Origin: Kordiimonas pumila
Lineage (GTDB): Bacteria; Pseudomonadota; Alphaproteobacteria; Sphingomonadales; Kordiimonadaceae
Direction of reading: 5' to 3'
DNA: 64,000 nucleotides
NCBI RefSeq assembly: GCF_015240255.1
Contig: NZ_CP061205.1
Span: forward strand, 1,323,501-1,387,500
Numbering within the stretch: the first letter of the stretch is position 1; every line of letters begins with the position of its first letter. Position numbers and translations under genes: made by a program. Positions 16,349 to 25,096 of this stretch are shown here, in pieces. The notes below the pieces were generated by a model. That model ran no database searches. It saw nothing but the letters and a program-made list of their open reading frames with translations, and was not told the DNA's origin.

Positions 16349-18426
16349 GCGATGATAAAATCCGGGCGGCAACCGGGCCAAAAGCTTTAACCAGCTCACG
16401 TGGGATAGCGGGCGACAAAGCCATGGCTGCACTTTTGGGGCGGCCTGTAAAGTTGGGGCTTTCATCAGCAACGCCAGCAGATGTAGTTGTGGGCTGGGGC
16501 CAGAAAGACAATACCGAAAAGGCCCGCTTGTATGCCAAAAAAAACGGGCTGCCATATTGGCGGCTTGAAGATGGTTTTATTGGGTATTTAAGCCACCCGG
16601 CAATTGATAAACGCAGGCTTTCGCTTATTATTGATACCACCGGTATTTACTATGATGCCCACAGCCCCAGCGACCTTGAGAATATGCTGAACCAGGATGA
16701 CTGGATTACGCCCGACCTTATCGAGCGGGCCGAAACGGCCATGGCCCGCATGCGCAGATGGCGTATCTCAAAATATAATCAGTCACCCGCTGAAATACCG
16801 GCATGGCTGCAGGTTGAGCTTGCGGCCTATAAAGGCCCCAAGGTGCTGGTGGTAGACCAGACATTCGGTGATAAATCGATTACTGACGGTATGGCGTCTG
16901 ACGATATGTTCCGCACCATGCTGGAAGATGCACTGGCCGAAAACCCTACGGCGCTGGTGCTGGTGAAGGTGCACCCTGATGTCATGCTGGGCCAGAAACG
17001 TGGCCACTATGACCCAGAGCGTGTAATGGACCGGGTGCTATTTGTGGCAGACGATGTTGCCCCCCAGAGCCTGATCGAAAAGGTTGATCAGGTGTATGTG
17101 GTGACAAGCCAGATGGGCTTTGAAGGGCTGATCGCGGGTAAAAAAGTAAGCTGTTACGGCCTCCCGTTTTATGCCGGTTGGGGCCTGACACACGACAAAC
17201 AACTGTGTGAAGCGCGCATTGCCAACCGCAGCCTTGCTGAACTGTTTGCCGCCGCCTATATGCTCTACACCGTTTATAACGACCCATATACCGGCAAACG
17301 GGTTGAGATTGAGCGCATTCTGGACCTGCTGGTTGCCGAGCGGCAAATGGCACGGCCACGAGCACAGCGTACCTTTGCTGTTGGCTTTAGCCTTTGGAAG
17401 CGCGGGTTTATACCAGAATTTTTGGGTGTGGGTGCTGGCACTGTTCAGTTTATCAAGCCAGCAGTGCTTGCAGCCCTTGACTATAAAGAAGGTGATATGG
17501 TTGTGCTGTGGGGCCGAAAGCACGATACGGAAGCCGCAGTTATACCGGCACATGTGCCGGTGTGGCGTATGGAAGATGGCTTCTTGCGCTCTGTTGGGCT
17601 GGGCAGTGATCTGAGGCGGCCTTCATCTCTGGTGCTTGACCGAACGGGTATATATTATGACGGTACGGCGCCGAGTGATCTGGAAAGTTTTTTGGCGGCG
17701 CACAAGTTTGACGATGCTGATATAGCGCGCGGCGAGCGCTTGCGACATAAAATACGCTCTGCCCGTGTGAGCAAATATAATGTGGGCGAACATGGGGCCT
17801 TAAATTTCCGCGAGGCGGCGGGTAAGCGCGAGGTTATTTTGGTGCCGGGGCAGGTGGAGGCAGATGCCAGTATCCAGTATGGGTCGCCCACGCTTAAAAC
17901 CAATGCCGGGTTGCTTGAGGCTGTGAAAGCCGCAAAGCCGGATGCCTATATTATTTACAAGCCACACCCCGATGTGGTGAGCGGCAACCGGGCGGGCGAT
18001 GTACCGCAAACAGTGCTTGCCCAAACAGCACAGGAAGTTATTACCGAAGCTGATATCATTGATGTGCTTGAAGCGGTGGACAGTGTTCATACCATGACCA
18101 GCCTGACAGGTTTTGAGGCGCTTATTTCAGGTAAAAATGTCACCACATATGGCATGCCGTTTTATGCGGGCTGGGGCCTGACAACGGACATGTGTAGCTT
18201 GCCGCGCCGGGGGCGCAAGCTTTCGCTCGATGCCCTTGTTTATGCGCTTTACTGCGTTTATGCGCGCTATGTGCGCTGGCCGGAAGGTGCAAGCTACAGC
18301 CCTGAGGCACTGGTGGAAGAACTGGCCCGCACACCGCGCGGTGGCCCAATCGCTGCCGGGCCTTTTGCGCCCGTTACCCGGCTTGGTCGCAAAGCAAAAT
18401 ACTTCCTTGATGCCATGCGGCGCTAG
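16345..18426 (+). CDS. kpsC: Capsule Kdo-linker glycosyltransferase KpsC (two-domain)
   Basis: 693 residues in two homologous halves, as in E. coli KpsC (beta-Kdo transferases that extend the poly-Kdo linker on phosphatidylglycerol). Each half repeats the same motifs: RLEDGFIGYL versus RMEDGFLRSV, DTTGIYYDAHSPSDLE versus DRTGIYYDGTAPSDLE, a KVHPDV/KPHPDV segment, and GFEGLIAGKK with GLPFYAGWGLT versus GFEALISGKN with GMPFYAGWGLT. Both domains keep their signatures, so both should be active. The substrate CMP-Kdo comes from the three genes upstream. Cytoplasmic face of the inner membrane. The ATG overlaps the kdsB stop. Confidence 0.9.
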   Translation: MSDDKIRAATGPKALTSSRGIAGDKAMAALLGRPVKLGLSSATPADVVVGWGQKDNTEKARLYAKKNGLPYWRLEDGFIGYLSHPAIDKRRLSLIIDTTGIYYDAHSPSDLENMLNQDDWITPDLIERAETAMARMRRWRISKYNQSPAEIPAWLQVELAAYKGPKVLVVDQTFGDKSITDGMASDDMFRTMLEDALAENPTALVLVKVHPDVMLGQKRGHYDPERVMDRVLFVADDVAPQSLIEKVDQVYVVTSQMGFEGLIAGKKVSCYGLPFYAGWGLTHDKQLCEARIANRSLAELFAAAYMLYTVYNDPYTGKRVEIERILDLLVAERQMARPRAQRTFAVGFSLWKRGFIPEFLGVGAGTVQFIKPAVLAALDYKEGDMVVLWGRKHDTEAAVIPAHVPVWRMEDGFLRSVGLGSDLRRPSSLVLDRTGIYYDGTAPSDLESFLAAHKFDDADIARGERLRHKIRSARVSKYNVGEHGALNFREAAGKREVILVPGQVEADASIQYGSPTLKTNAGLLEAVKAAKPDAYIIYKPHPDVVSGNRAGDVPQTVLAQTAQEVITEADIIDVLEAVDSVHTMTSLTGFEALISGKNVTTYGMPFYAGWGLTTDMCSLPRRGRKLSLDALVYALYCVYARYVRWPEGASYSPEALVEELARTPRGGPIAAGPFAPVTRLGRKAKYFLDAMRR

Positions 18427-18528
18427 CCCTTTGTCCTGTCTAGACTGAAGGCTTTTGGTTACATTGGCGGTTAGTATGTGATATAAACTATTATAGCGAT
18501 GTATATGCCTTTGGTGGTTGGAGTAAAA

Positions 18529-19122
18529 ATGAGCGCTTTGCCAAAAAGCGAAAGACTATCGGACCAGCATTTGAAAGACGCAAAACGGCTGTTTTCATCG
18601 CTCAAATCCTGTTGGCACGAAATGGCAAAAGACGCTGGTGGTATTCCGTTCCGAAAACAATTTTCCCCTGCAAAAGTAAAGAGCCTGCTGCCCTATCTTT
18701 ATATGATGGAGCTAAATGAAGATAACGAAATTCGTTTTCGGCACCGAGGTACCGGGATTGAGCGTTCAACAAATCATCGCTTTTTAATTGGCGACCATAT
18801 GGATACTTACGGCCCGGAAGACTGGGCTCGATTACACCGGTATTTTAATGTTATCTTTTCCGGTCCGTGCGCGGCAGAAGCTGATTGGCGCTATTTTTGC
18901 CGGGAAAATCTGGTTTTTGATATGGTAAACTATAGCCTGCCTCTTTATGGACGCGATAAAACACAGCGTCTGTCGATCGGCGTTATGATGGTGTGGCCAA
19001 ATTACGATTCTGAGCTTCTTGAGCATTGCACGGATCAAGATTACAGTGTTTGCAGGCACGGTGTTTATCTGGATGTTGGGTACGGTGTTCCTAAGGGCAT
19101 TACAGAAATTCGGGGGCGCTAA
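18529..19122 (+). CDS. PAS_5-family protein
   Basis: 197 residues from ATG 18529, chosen because GGAG lies six bases upstream; a longer frame to 18499 has no such site. The protein fits the small PAS family found mostly in alphaproteobacteria: a LFSSLKSCWHEMA helix at the start, FSPAKVKSLLPYLYMMEL, then RHRGTGIERS and a closing strand with LPLYGRDK. These proteins are stand-alone sensors or ligand-binding modules of unknown partner. There is no output domain. It lies alone after kpsC, separated by about 100 bases, and may be unrelated to the capsule genes or may sense envelope state. Confidence 0.65.
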   Translation: MSALPKSERLSDQHLKDAKRLFSSLKSCWHEMAKDAGGIPFRKQFSPAKVKSLLPYLYMMELNEDNEIRFRHRGTGIERSTNHRFLIGDHMDTYGPEDWARLHRYFNVIFSGPCAAEADWRYFCRENLVFDMVNYSLPLYGRDKTQRLSIGVMMVWPNYDSELLEHCTDQDYSVCRHGVYLDVGYGVPKGITEIRGR

Positions 19123-19391
19123 CAAAGCGCGCCGATAAAAATATTGGCGCTATCATGCATATTCCCATTTATCAGCCTATTCATCAGTGACGTTTGTGTT
19201 CTTGGTCGTCGTGAGTTCAGAAGCGATTATGCTTCGGTATAGGCTTTGATGAGATGATGGATGAAGTGAGCCAGAAATAAACTGGTTTGACTTTTCTGTT
19301 CGCTATTGCCTATGGATGGCCTATAACTTTACGTAAAGCGAGTATGATGTTTCTGCTTGATGCAGATGTTGGTAGTTAAGGAAATGACCAG

Positions 19392-20492
19392 ATGTTAGTT
19401 GACAATAAGGCGTGGCGCGTGCGTTTTTTTCGTCACATGAGGCACTGGTCATGGTTCTTTTTTATCAACCAGTATGATGCTGACCACCTGATTGTTGCCG
19501 ATGATTTTTTTCTGCACGAAGTGGAAAATAGTTCGCCGCGCAGGCTAAAATGCAAGCTTGCCTCTCTTCATGCGGTGCATGAAGCCGTAACTGACGAAAT
19601 CGAGAAGATACTGGTTTTTTGCCAGCAGGGTGAGATGGCTCTGGTTAGAGAGCTTCAGGCACGCTATCCAGACAAAACCGTTGTATCAGGAACCTATACT
19701 TATGCGCTCACCGGGCCAGACAGGTCCCCGCGTATGTTGCCTACGGTACCGTATGTACAGCTAGACACCCAGTCTTATGGGAAACCGGTTTTTATATTGT
19801 CAACGGCTTATGCTGACGCAGAATTTATTGCGCAGGTGTTTGTAGAAAACGGCCTTCCGCTGTTTCATGAACATTTGGGGCGTCTGTTTGTGTCGTGGTT
19901 GTCTGTGCACCAGCATTTTCAGGTTAGCAGGTTTTATGATGCTGCTCAGCGCCGGTTTAGCAGGAAAGGGCACTTTTTCAGCTTGCTGCAAATAGATGTA
20001 TTGCAAGCGGTCTTTGATAATACGCCTTTTAAATTGAACAGGTTTATTCGGTTTCTGGAACAGTCAGGGGCTAAAGTCATCCTTGTGTCGCAAGATGACC
20101 ATATCACCCAGTCTGTAAGGGCAGAGTTTCTGGATCAGTCCATCGAACGCTCTGTCTGGACCCAAAAGACAGATAAGAAACGCATTGTGAAGACATGGGC
20201 TTCAGGCATAACCGGGTGGATTAAGCGATGCTTACGCTTTGAGCAGCAAGAGCATATCCTTAACGCGGTGGAAGATGCGGGCATTCCCAGTTACAGAATT
20301 ACGCTCGAAGCATTTCTGCAAAATCAGGAACTATCTATACGCGAAATGGCAGATTTTATAGGGTTTCCAATAGAAGGCGATATTACCGTTGGCGATTACA
20401 GCGTGGTGGATACGCATGCGCCCACGTTACAGGATGCAGTCGTTGCCTTTAGACGCGAGATGATTGATAGACTTGGCATTAATATGTCTTGA
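19392..20492 (+). CDS. Sulfotransferase-like protein, paralogue of the gene at 40198
   Basis: 366 residues. The second half looks like a sulfotransferase fold: VFILSTAYADAEFIAQVF in the place of the PAPS 5'-phosphate loop, and a C-terminal ITLEAFLQNQELSIREMADF plus GFP that mimics the family's last helix pair. The loop lacks the usual Arg-x-Gly-x-Thr, so activity is uncertain. The N-terminal 115 residues form an extra domain (IEKILVFCQQGEMALVREL). The whole chain aligns by eye with the 387-residue protein at 40198-41361 (HFQVSRFYDAAQRRF versus DFQLSRLLIEFQRYA). Its position beside PAPS-making and sulfotransferase genes supports a role in sulfate transfer or recognition. Confidence 0.5.
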   Translation: MLVDNKAWRVRFFRHMRHWSWFFFINQYDADHLIVADDFFLHEVENSSPRRLKCKLASLHAVHEAVTDEIEKILVFCQQGEMALVRELQARYPDKTVVSGTYTYALTGPDRSPRMLPTVPYVQLDTQSYGKPVFILSTAYADAEFIAQVFVENGLPLFHEHLGRLFVSWLSVHQHFQVSRFYDAAQRRFSRKGHFFSLLQIDVLQAVFDNTPFKLNRFIRFLEQSGAKVILVSQDDHITQSVRAEFLDQSIERSVWTQKTDKKRIVKTWASGITGWIKRCLRFEQQEHILNAVEDAGIPSYRITLEAFLQNQELSIREMADFIGFPIEGDITVGDYSVVDTHAPTLQDAVVAFRREMIDRLGINMS

Positions 20493-20655
20493 TAAAGACA
20501 CACTCTCCTTGTCATTTAGGGTGTTGGTATGGGCAGTTATGCTGGGGGTGGGCGTGTGTTTTTACGCTTATTCTCGCCTTGATCTTTTGGCTAGGGCAAG
20601 CTTATAAGTGCCCTGTAATAATTGGCCCTTCAAAAGGGTGTAACTTGGTATTGAT

Positions 20656-21651
20656 ATGGCAAATAAACACATAATTCTCGGAACACCGTCGAAAAGTGAG
20701 GAAAAGACACTGGTTATTATGGGGGCTCCTCGTGGGGGCACTTCCATGGTTGCTGGTGCCTTTCGGGAACTCGGTGTGGATTTAGGCAGCCGCCTGGGTG
20801 AAAATCACGAGGATCCAAAGTTTTTAACAAAAGACCTTGATGAACTGCGGGAGCGTATTGCAGTCAGGAATGCAGAAACGCCAGCATGGGGTTGGAAAAT
20901 GCCCCATAGCTTGCATTATATCGAGGAACTTTTGCCTGATATTCGCAACCCTCATTTTGTGTTCGTTTTTCGGAATATGCTTTCGACAACAATGAGCCAG
21001 GTCAACCGGTCCAAAAACGATACGACCGTGGAAAATGCGCTCAGATTTTCGCTGCGACAAAATGTGATCATGGCAGAATTAATCGAAAAGCTGGATATAC
21101 CAATGCTCTTGATTAACTATGATAGGGCTGTTGAAAGCAAAGATGAATTTATACAGGCCGCGACAGATTTTATGAATCTGACCGTTACACCAGAACAGCG
21201 ACAGAACTGCCGAGATTTTATCGACCCTGAAACAGGCTACAAGCAGGTGTCGCTGGCTTATTACGGCGTTGAGCAGGTGATGGCTGAAAACCACCCTGAC
21301 CCCTTGAAAATTAAACGTGTTAACCGCCAGATAGCGCCCGACAAGGCCAAGGGCGGGCTTGTTGCGACAGGGGATCACCCCGCGATAATTTTCCGGACAA
21401 CGGAAGATAACCCCATGCCGGCTGAATTTGTATTGAAACTGGTTAACCGGTCACAGGAAAAGTCATCCATGAAACTGCTTTTCGATTTTGATTGGCAGTT
21501 TTCACAGAATATGGCCTACAAACAAAAAGTTGAGCCGGGTGTGTCTGCTTTTAAAATTAAAACAAATGGCGGCTTGAAGCGGATTGCAGTTGTGCCGGAA
21601 ATTCATGATACCATGAGTGACCTGATACTTTTCGAAACACTTAAAGTCTGA
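20656..21651 (+). CDS. Sulfotransferase
   Basis: 331 residues. VIMGAPRGGTSMVAG at about 21-35 is a clear PAPS-binding 5'-phosphosulfate loop. WGWKMPHSLHYIEELLPDI and FVFRNMLSTTMSQVNRSKND fit the 3'-phosphate binding region (Arg and Ser). About residues 225-331 form an additional beta-rich domain not needed for catalysis, perhaps binding the glycan. It would move sulfate from PAPS, supplied by cysD-cysNC 2.5 kb downstream, to a sugar or lipid. It leads a unit with the pyruvyl transferase (17 bases between them) and the hydrolase-TPR gene. Confidence 0.75.
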   Translation: MANKHIILGTPSKSEEKTLVIMGAPRGGTSMVAGAFRELGVDLGSRLGENHEDPKFLTKDLDELRERIAVRNAETPAWGWKMPHSLHYIEELLPDIRNPHFVFVFRNMLSTTMSQVNRSKNDTTVENALRFSLRQNVIMAELIEKLDIPMLLINYDRAVESKDEFIQAATDFMNLTVTPEQRQNCRDFIDPETGYKQVSLAYYGVEQVMAENHPDPLKIKRVNRQIAPDKAKGGLVATGDHPAIIFRTTEDNPMPAEFVLKLVNRSQEKSSMKLLFDFDWQFSQNMAYKQKVEPGVSAFKIKTNGGLKRIAVVPEIHDTMSDLILFETLKV

Positions 21652-21668
21652 TCAGTAAAAGGATTACA

Positions 21669-22820
21669 ATGCGAATTTTAATGACTGGTGCAGGCCATTT
21701 CCTGGACAAGGCAGACATTGTCGGTAAAGACCTCAAAGAGCTGATGGTATTATCTGGCGGTAACTCCGGTAATTATATGATCGGGCACGGCGCGATGTAT
21801 CACCTGAAGCGTGCGGCGGGTGATGCGGGCACGGTTACATACATGAAATTGTCGCAGTTGCGGTTTGCTGATAAAGTTTACCTTGAAGAAAACTTTGATA
21901 TCATTGTGGTGGCGGGTGCCAATATGATCAACGAGCGGGCTGATTTTGCTTTTATATACCGGGCATTAAAGAACGTAAACCTGCCTGTCATGGCCTTTGG
22001 TGTGGGGGCGCAGGCGGAGTCTAGTCAGGTAGAGTTAACGCCCCCCGGCGGTACCATCAACTTCATGAAGTTGATCGCGGAGCGTTCTGACCGGATCGGT
22101 GTGAGGGGCAGTTATACAGCGGAAGTTCTATCAAAGTGTGGGGTTAAAAATGTCGAGGTTAATGGCTGCCCGTCATACTATATTAATAGTCATGATAAAG
22201 ATTTCCGCATAACCGTTCCAAAACGTGATGAGCTTCAAAACTTCAAGGTTTCCCTAACCATGAAGCGGGACCGCAAGAAATATCACGCCGATGACCAATT
22301 GCGAGATTATCAGAAGCGTATGTTCCGCGAGGGTTTCGATCATAACTACAAGCTTGTGGTTCAAACCGAGATGCTGGAAGGCAATATTGGCTTCTCCAAA
22401 AAAATAGATGAAGATGCCCTAAAGCGTTTTCGCAAGCACTTTGAGATAGCAGATTCTGATCTGGAAAGAGGCCGCGAATGGCTTTTGAACAATGTGGGGA
22501 TCTTTTTTACATATCAGGAATGGTCGGACTTTCTCTCTGACATTGATTTTTCCTATGGCGCCCGTTTCCACGGCAATATGATGGCGCTGATGAAAGGTAT
22601 CCCGACCCTTGCTATCACACATGACAGCAGAACGCGGGAGCTATGCGAGTTTCTGAATATACCGGCCCATCCGGTAGAAAAGCTTGTGGAGGGCACAGAG
22701 GCAATTTACGAGCTTTATGATGCACTTGATTACAGCTATTTCAACAGCCAGTATCATGCTCTTTGTGACCGCTTTAATCAGTTTATGGTGGATAACTTAA
22801 AGAAAAGCCCTGTGGATTAG
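21669..22820 (+). CDS. Polysaccharide pyruvyl transferase family protein
   Basis: 383 residues with the family's layout: an N-terminal GGNSGNYMIGHGAMYHL, a central DIIVVAGANMINERADFAF and GVGAQAE, SDRIGVRGSYTAEVL with NVEVNGCPSYY, and a C-terminal SYGARFHGNMMALMKGIPTL bearing the conserved Arg-x-His. Members add pyruvate ketals to surface sugars such as mannose or galactose, or act as sugar-modifying enzymes. An AGGA site precedes the ATG. The next gene begins a few bases after its stop. Pyruvate ketals and sulfate both add negative charge, so the neighbours are consistent with an acidic capsule. Confidence 0.75.
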   Translation: MRILMTGAGHFLDKADIVGKDLKELMVLSGGNSGNYMIGHGAMYHLKRAAGDAGTVTYMKLSQLRFADKVYLEENFDIIVVAGANMINERADFAFIYRALKNVNLPVMAFGVGAQAESSQVELTPPGGTINFMKLIAERSDRIGVRGSYTAEVLSKCGVKNVEVNGCPSYYINSHDKDFRITVPKRDELQNFKVSLTMKRDRKKYHADDQLRDYQKRMFREGFDHNYKLVVQTEMLEGNIGFSKKIDEDALKRFRKHFEIADSDLERGREWLLNNVGIFFTYQEWSDFLSDIDFSYGARFHGNMMALMKGIPTLAITHDSRTRELCEFLNIPAHPVEKLVEGTEAIYELYDALDYSYFNSQYHALCDRFNQFMVDNLKKSPVD

Positions 22821-22828
22821 GCTTGGAA

Positions 22829-24007
22829 ATGTCCGAGTTTCTCAAGATTGTTAATAATGGTGCAAGCCGCACGTTGGTGGTTTTTTCTTCTGCGCGGGTG
22901 CGAGCGGGAAAGTTTTCTGGTACGCGCGCTTTTACGGACCTCAGTTCAAACTATGTGTATGTAAATTGCCCCAATAATAATTGGTACCTGAACCCCATTC
23001 CCGGTTTGGGGGACCACCCGGCAGACGTGGCGGAAAGACTGGAACAGGAATTGCGCGCACTAGGTAGCACCGAGGTTATTACCTACGGCGGCTCTATGGG
23101 GGGCTACGGGGCTATTTTATACGGTGCCATGGTAAAGGCTGACCACTGTATCGCAACAGGTGTGGAGGTCGCGCTTGGCACAGAAGGGGCCTTTTTTAAC
23201 AAGCTATGCGAAGAAACGATCCCTGATGACCGCAAACAGCTTTTTATGGCGGCTGTTAAAGCGGCAGAAACCACGCAGTTTCATTGTTTTTACGGGGAAT
23301 TGTGCGCCTATGACCTTTGGGGTTCCTTACAGTTACCCCGGCAGGATAATGTCCATATTCACACAATCCGAAATGAAGACCATTCCCTGCCGCCGCTGCT
23401 GAACCATTTTTTTGGTATGGAGCAGTTCGTTCTGTCCTGTTGCTCCCCCGGTTCGGCTGCGCCGTGGCAAGCAATGACGGGGACAATAACACGCTATCCA
23501 GATGCTATTCGCGCCCTCTACAGGCATGATGTGCTTGGGGAACGGGGCGATGATATTGAAGCGGCATTTGATGCGTGCCTGCTGCACATGGACGGGCTTA
23601 GCGCTAGCATTCTTCATTTAAAACGCGCCATTTTAAAGCGGCAGCGCAAAGACCTAGAAGGTGCTTATAGTGACATTATAGTGGCTGTAGAAAATAACCC
23701 GGATTTCTATCTGGCTTTGGTGCATGCCGCCAATATGGCCTTGTCTATTGGTAAAAAGGAAGAAGCACTAGACTTTGCCCGCAAGGCGCAGGGCTTTATT
23801 ATTGACCGTATCCGGCCTTTTTATCAGGCCCGGTACACGCTTATAAGGTGCCTTATACACGCCGGGCAGCTTGAGGAGGCGGGCGCAGAATTGAACGCTA
23901 TGAAGGAAAAATTTGCGGTTGCCTCAAAAAAGAATACGCACTGGTCGCGTATTAATGAATTAGAGAATGTTCTTACTCAAAGGGCGGCGAGATTATCATT
24001 GCAATAA
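22829..24007 (+). CDS. Alpha/beta hydrolase-like protein with C-terminal TPR region
   Basis: 392 residues from ATG 22829 (TTG 22823 is two codons earlier). The N-terminal 200 residues look like an alpha/beta hydrolase: nucleophile elbow YGGSMGGYGAILYG (Ser near 89) and a possible catalytic His in NEDHSLPPL. From about 245 a helical repeat part follows (AAFDACLLHMDGLSASILHLKRAI, YLALVHAANMALSIGKKEEALDFARKAQG), likely two to three TPR units. No signal peptide, so cytoplasmic. It may remove or add acyl groups on glycan precursors or interact with the glycosyl machinery. Esterase activity is an inference from the elbow. Confidence 0.55.
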   Translation: MSEFLKIVNNGASRTLVVFSSARVRAGKFSGTRAFTDLSSNYVYVNCPNNNWYLNPIPGLGDHPADVAERLEQELRALGSTEVITYGGSMGGYGAILYGAMVKADHCIATGVEVALGTEGAFFNKLCEETIPDDRKQLFMAAVKAAETTQFHCFYGELCAYDLWGSLQLPRQDNVHIHTIRNEDHSLPPLLNHFFGMEQFVLSCCSPGSAAPWQAMTGTITRYPDAIRALYRHDVLGERGDDIEAAFDACLLHMDGLSASILHLKRAILKRQRKDLEGAYSDIIVAVENNPDFYLALVHAANMALSIGKKEEALDFARKAQGFIIDRIRPFYQARYTLIRCLIHAGQLEEAGAELNAMKEKFAVASKKNTHWSRINELENVLTQRAARLSLQ

Positions 24008-24162
24008 TATTAATTATATTAGAATAAAATTCTTGTGTAGGTTATTTTTACCCATGCATAAGAAAATATTATTTCAATTTATGTTGTTCTTGCGTTAAAC
24101 AGCGCCCATCTGTAAAAGCCTGATATGTTTATGGCTGTGTCTTTATCGCAGCGCGCTTAAAA

Positions 24163-24168
24163 TATAAT
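24163..24168 (+). promoter_or_regulatory. Candidate -10 element upstream of cysD
   Basis: A perfect TATAAT 23 bases before the chosen cysD ATG (24191). An earlier ATG at 24167 would lie inside this element, which favours 24191 as the start. The -35 region is poor, which may mean activator control. Confidence 0.4.
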
Positions 24169-24190
24169 GGACGCAATTGGTACCTGTTTA

Positions 24191-25096
24191 ATGACAAAAA
24201 CGCTGACACACCTAAAGCGGCTTGAAGCCGAAAGTATCCACATCATGCGCGAGGTTGCGGCTGAGGTCGAGAACCCGGTTATGCTGTATTCCATTGGTAA
24301 AGACAGCAGTGTGATGCTGCATCTGGCGATGAAAGCGTTTTACCCTAGTAAGCCGCCGTTCCCGGTTATGCATGTGGATACCACATGGAAATTCCGTGAG
24401 ATGATCGAGTTCCGCGATAAAATATGCAAGCAGTATGGCCTTGATCTTATTGTGCATATTAATGAGCAGGGCGTAAAAGACGGCGTTGGCCCGTTTACGC
24501 ACGGCAGCGCGGTACACACAGACATTATGAAAACAACGGCCTTGAAGCAGGCGCTTGATAAATACAAGTTTGATGCAGCTTTTGGCGGCGCGCGCCGCGA
24601 CGAGGAAAAGTCTCGCGCGAAAGAGCGGATATTCTCTTTCCGCTCTGCGCAGCACCGGTGGGACCCAAAGAACCAGCGCCCAGAGCTGTGGAACATTTAT
24701 AACACCCGTAAATCACCGGGTGAAAGCATTCGTGTGTTCCCGCTTTCTAACTGGACCGAGCTTGATATCTGGCAGTATATCCACCTTGAGAATATACCGA
24801 TGATCCCGCTTTATCTCGCTAAAAAACGCCCAGTTGTGGAGCGCGACGGCCAGCTTATTATGGTGGATGATGACCGTATGCCACTGAATGAAGGCGAAAC
24901 ACCAGAAATGAAAATGGTGCGTTTCCGCACGCTTGGCTGTTACCCCTTAACCGGTGCAGTGGAAAGTGAGGCGGCAACGCTGACCGACGTTATTCAGGAA
25001 ATGCTGCTGACCAAAACATCAGAGCGCCAAGGCCGCGTTATCGACCACGATAGCAGCGCCTCAATGGAAAAGAAAAAACAAGAGGGGTATTTCTAA
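24191..25096 (+). CDS. cysD: Sulfate adenylyltransferase subunit 2
   Basis: 301 residues from ATG 24191, matching the usual CysD length. The PP-loop [13 protein letters not shown] (residues 34-46) binds [38 protein letters not shown] and [16 protein letters not shown] are CysD signatures. With CysN it makes adenosine 5'-phosphosulfate (APS) from ATP and sulfate, driven by GTP. cysNC starts immediately after its stop. Assimilatory genes such as cysH or cysI are absent nearby, so this pair resembles nodPQ: a source of PAPS for sulfotransferases in a surface polysaccharide locus. Confidence 0.95.
   Translation: MTKTLTHLKRLEAESIHIMREVAAEVENPVMLYSIGKDSSVMLHLAMKAFYPSKPPFPVMHVDTTWKFREMIEFRDKICKQYGLDLIVHINEQGVKDGVGPFTHGSAVHTDIMKTTALKQALDKYKFDAAFGGARRDEEKSRAKERIFSFRSAQHRWDPKNQRPELWNIYNTRKSPGESIRVFPLSNWTELDIWQYIHLENIPMIPLYLAKKRPVVERDGQLIMVDDDRMPLNEGETPEMKMVRFRTLGCYPLTGAVESEAATLTDVIQEMLLTKTSERQGRVIDHDSSASMEKKKQEGYF

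Noticed and set aside
20489-20674. 61-residue frame between the two sulfotransferase-type genes
   Set aside because: TTG start without ribosome binding site, Cys/Trp-rich composition, and it runs into the start of a well supported gene.
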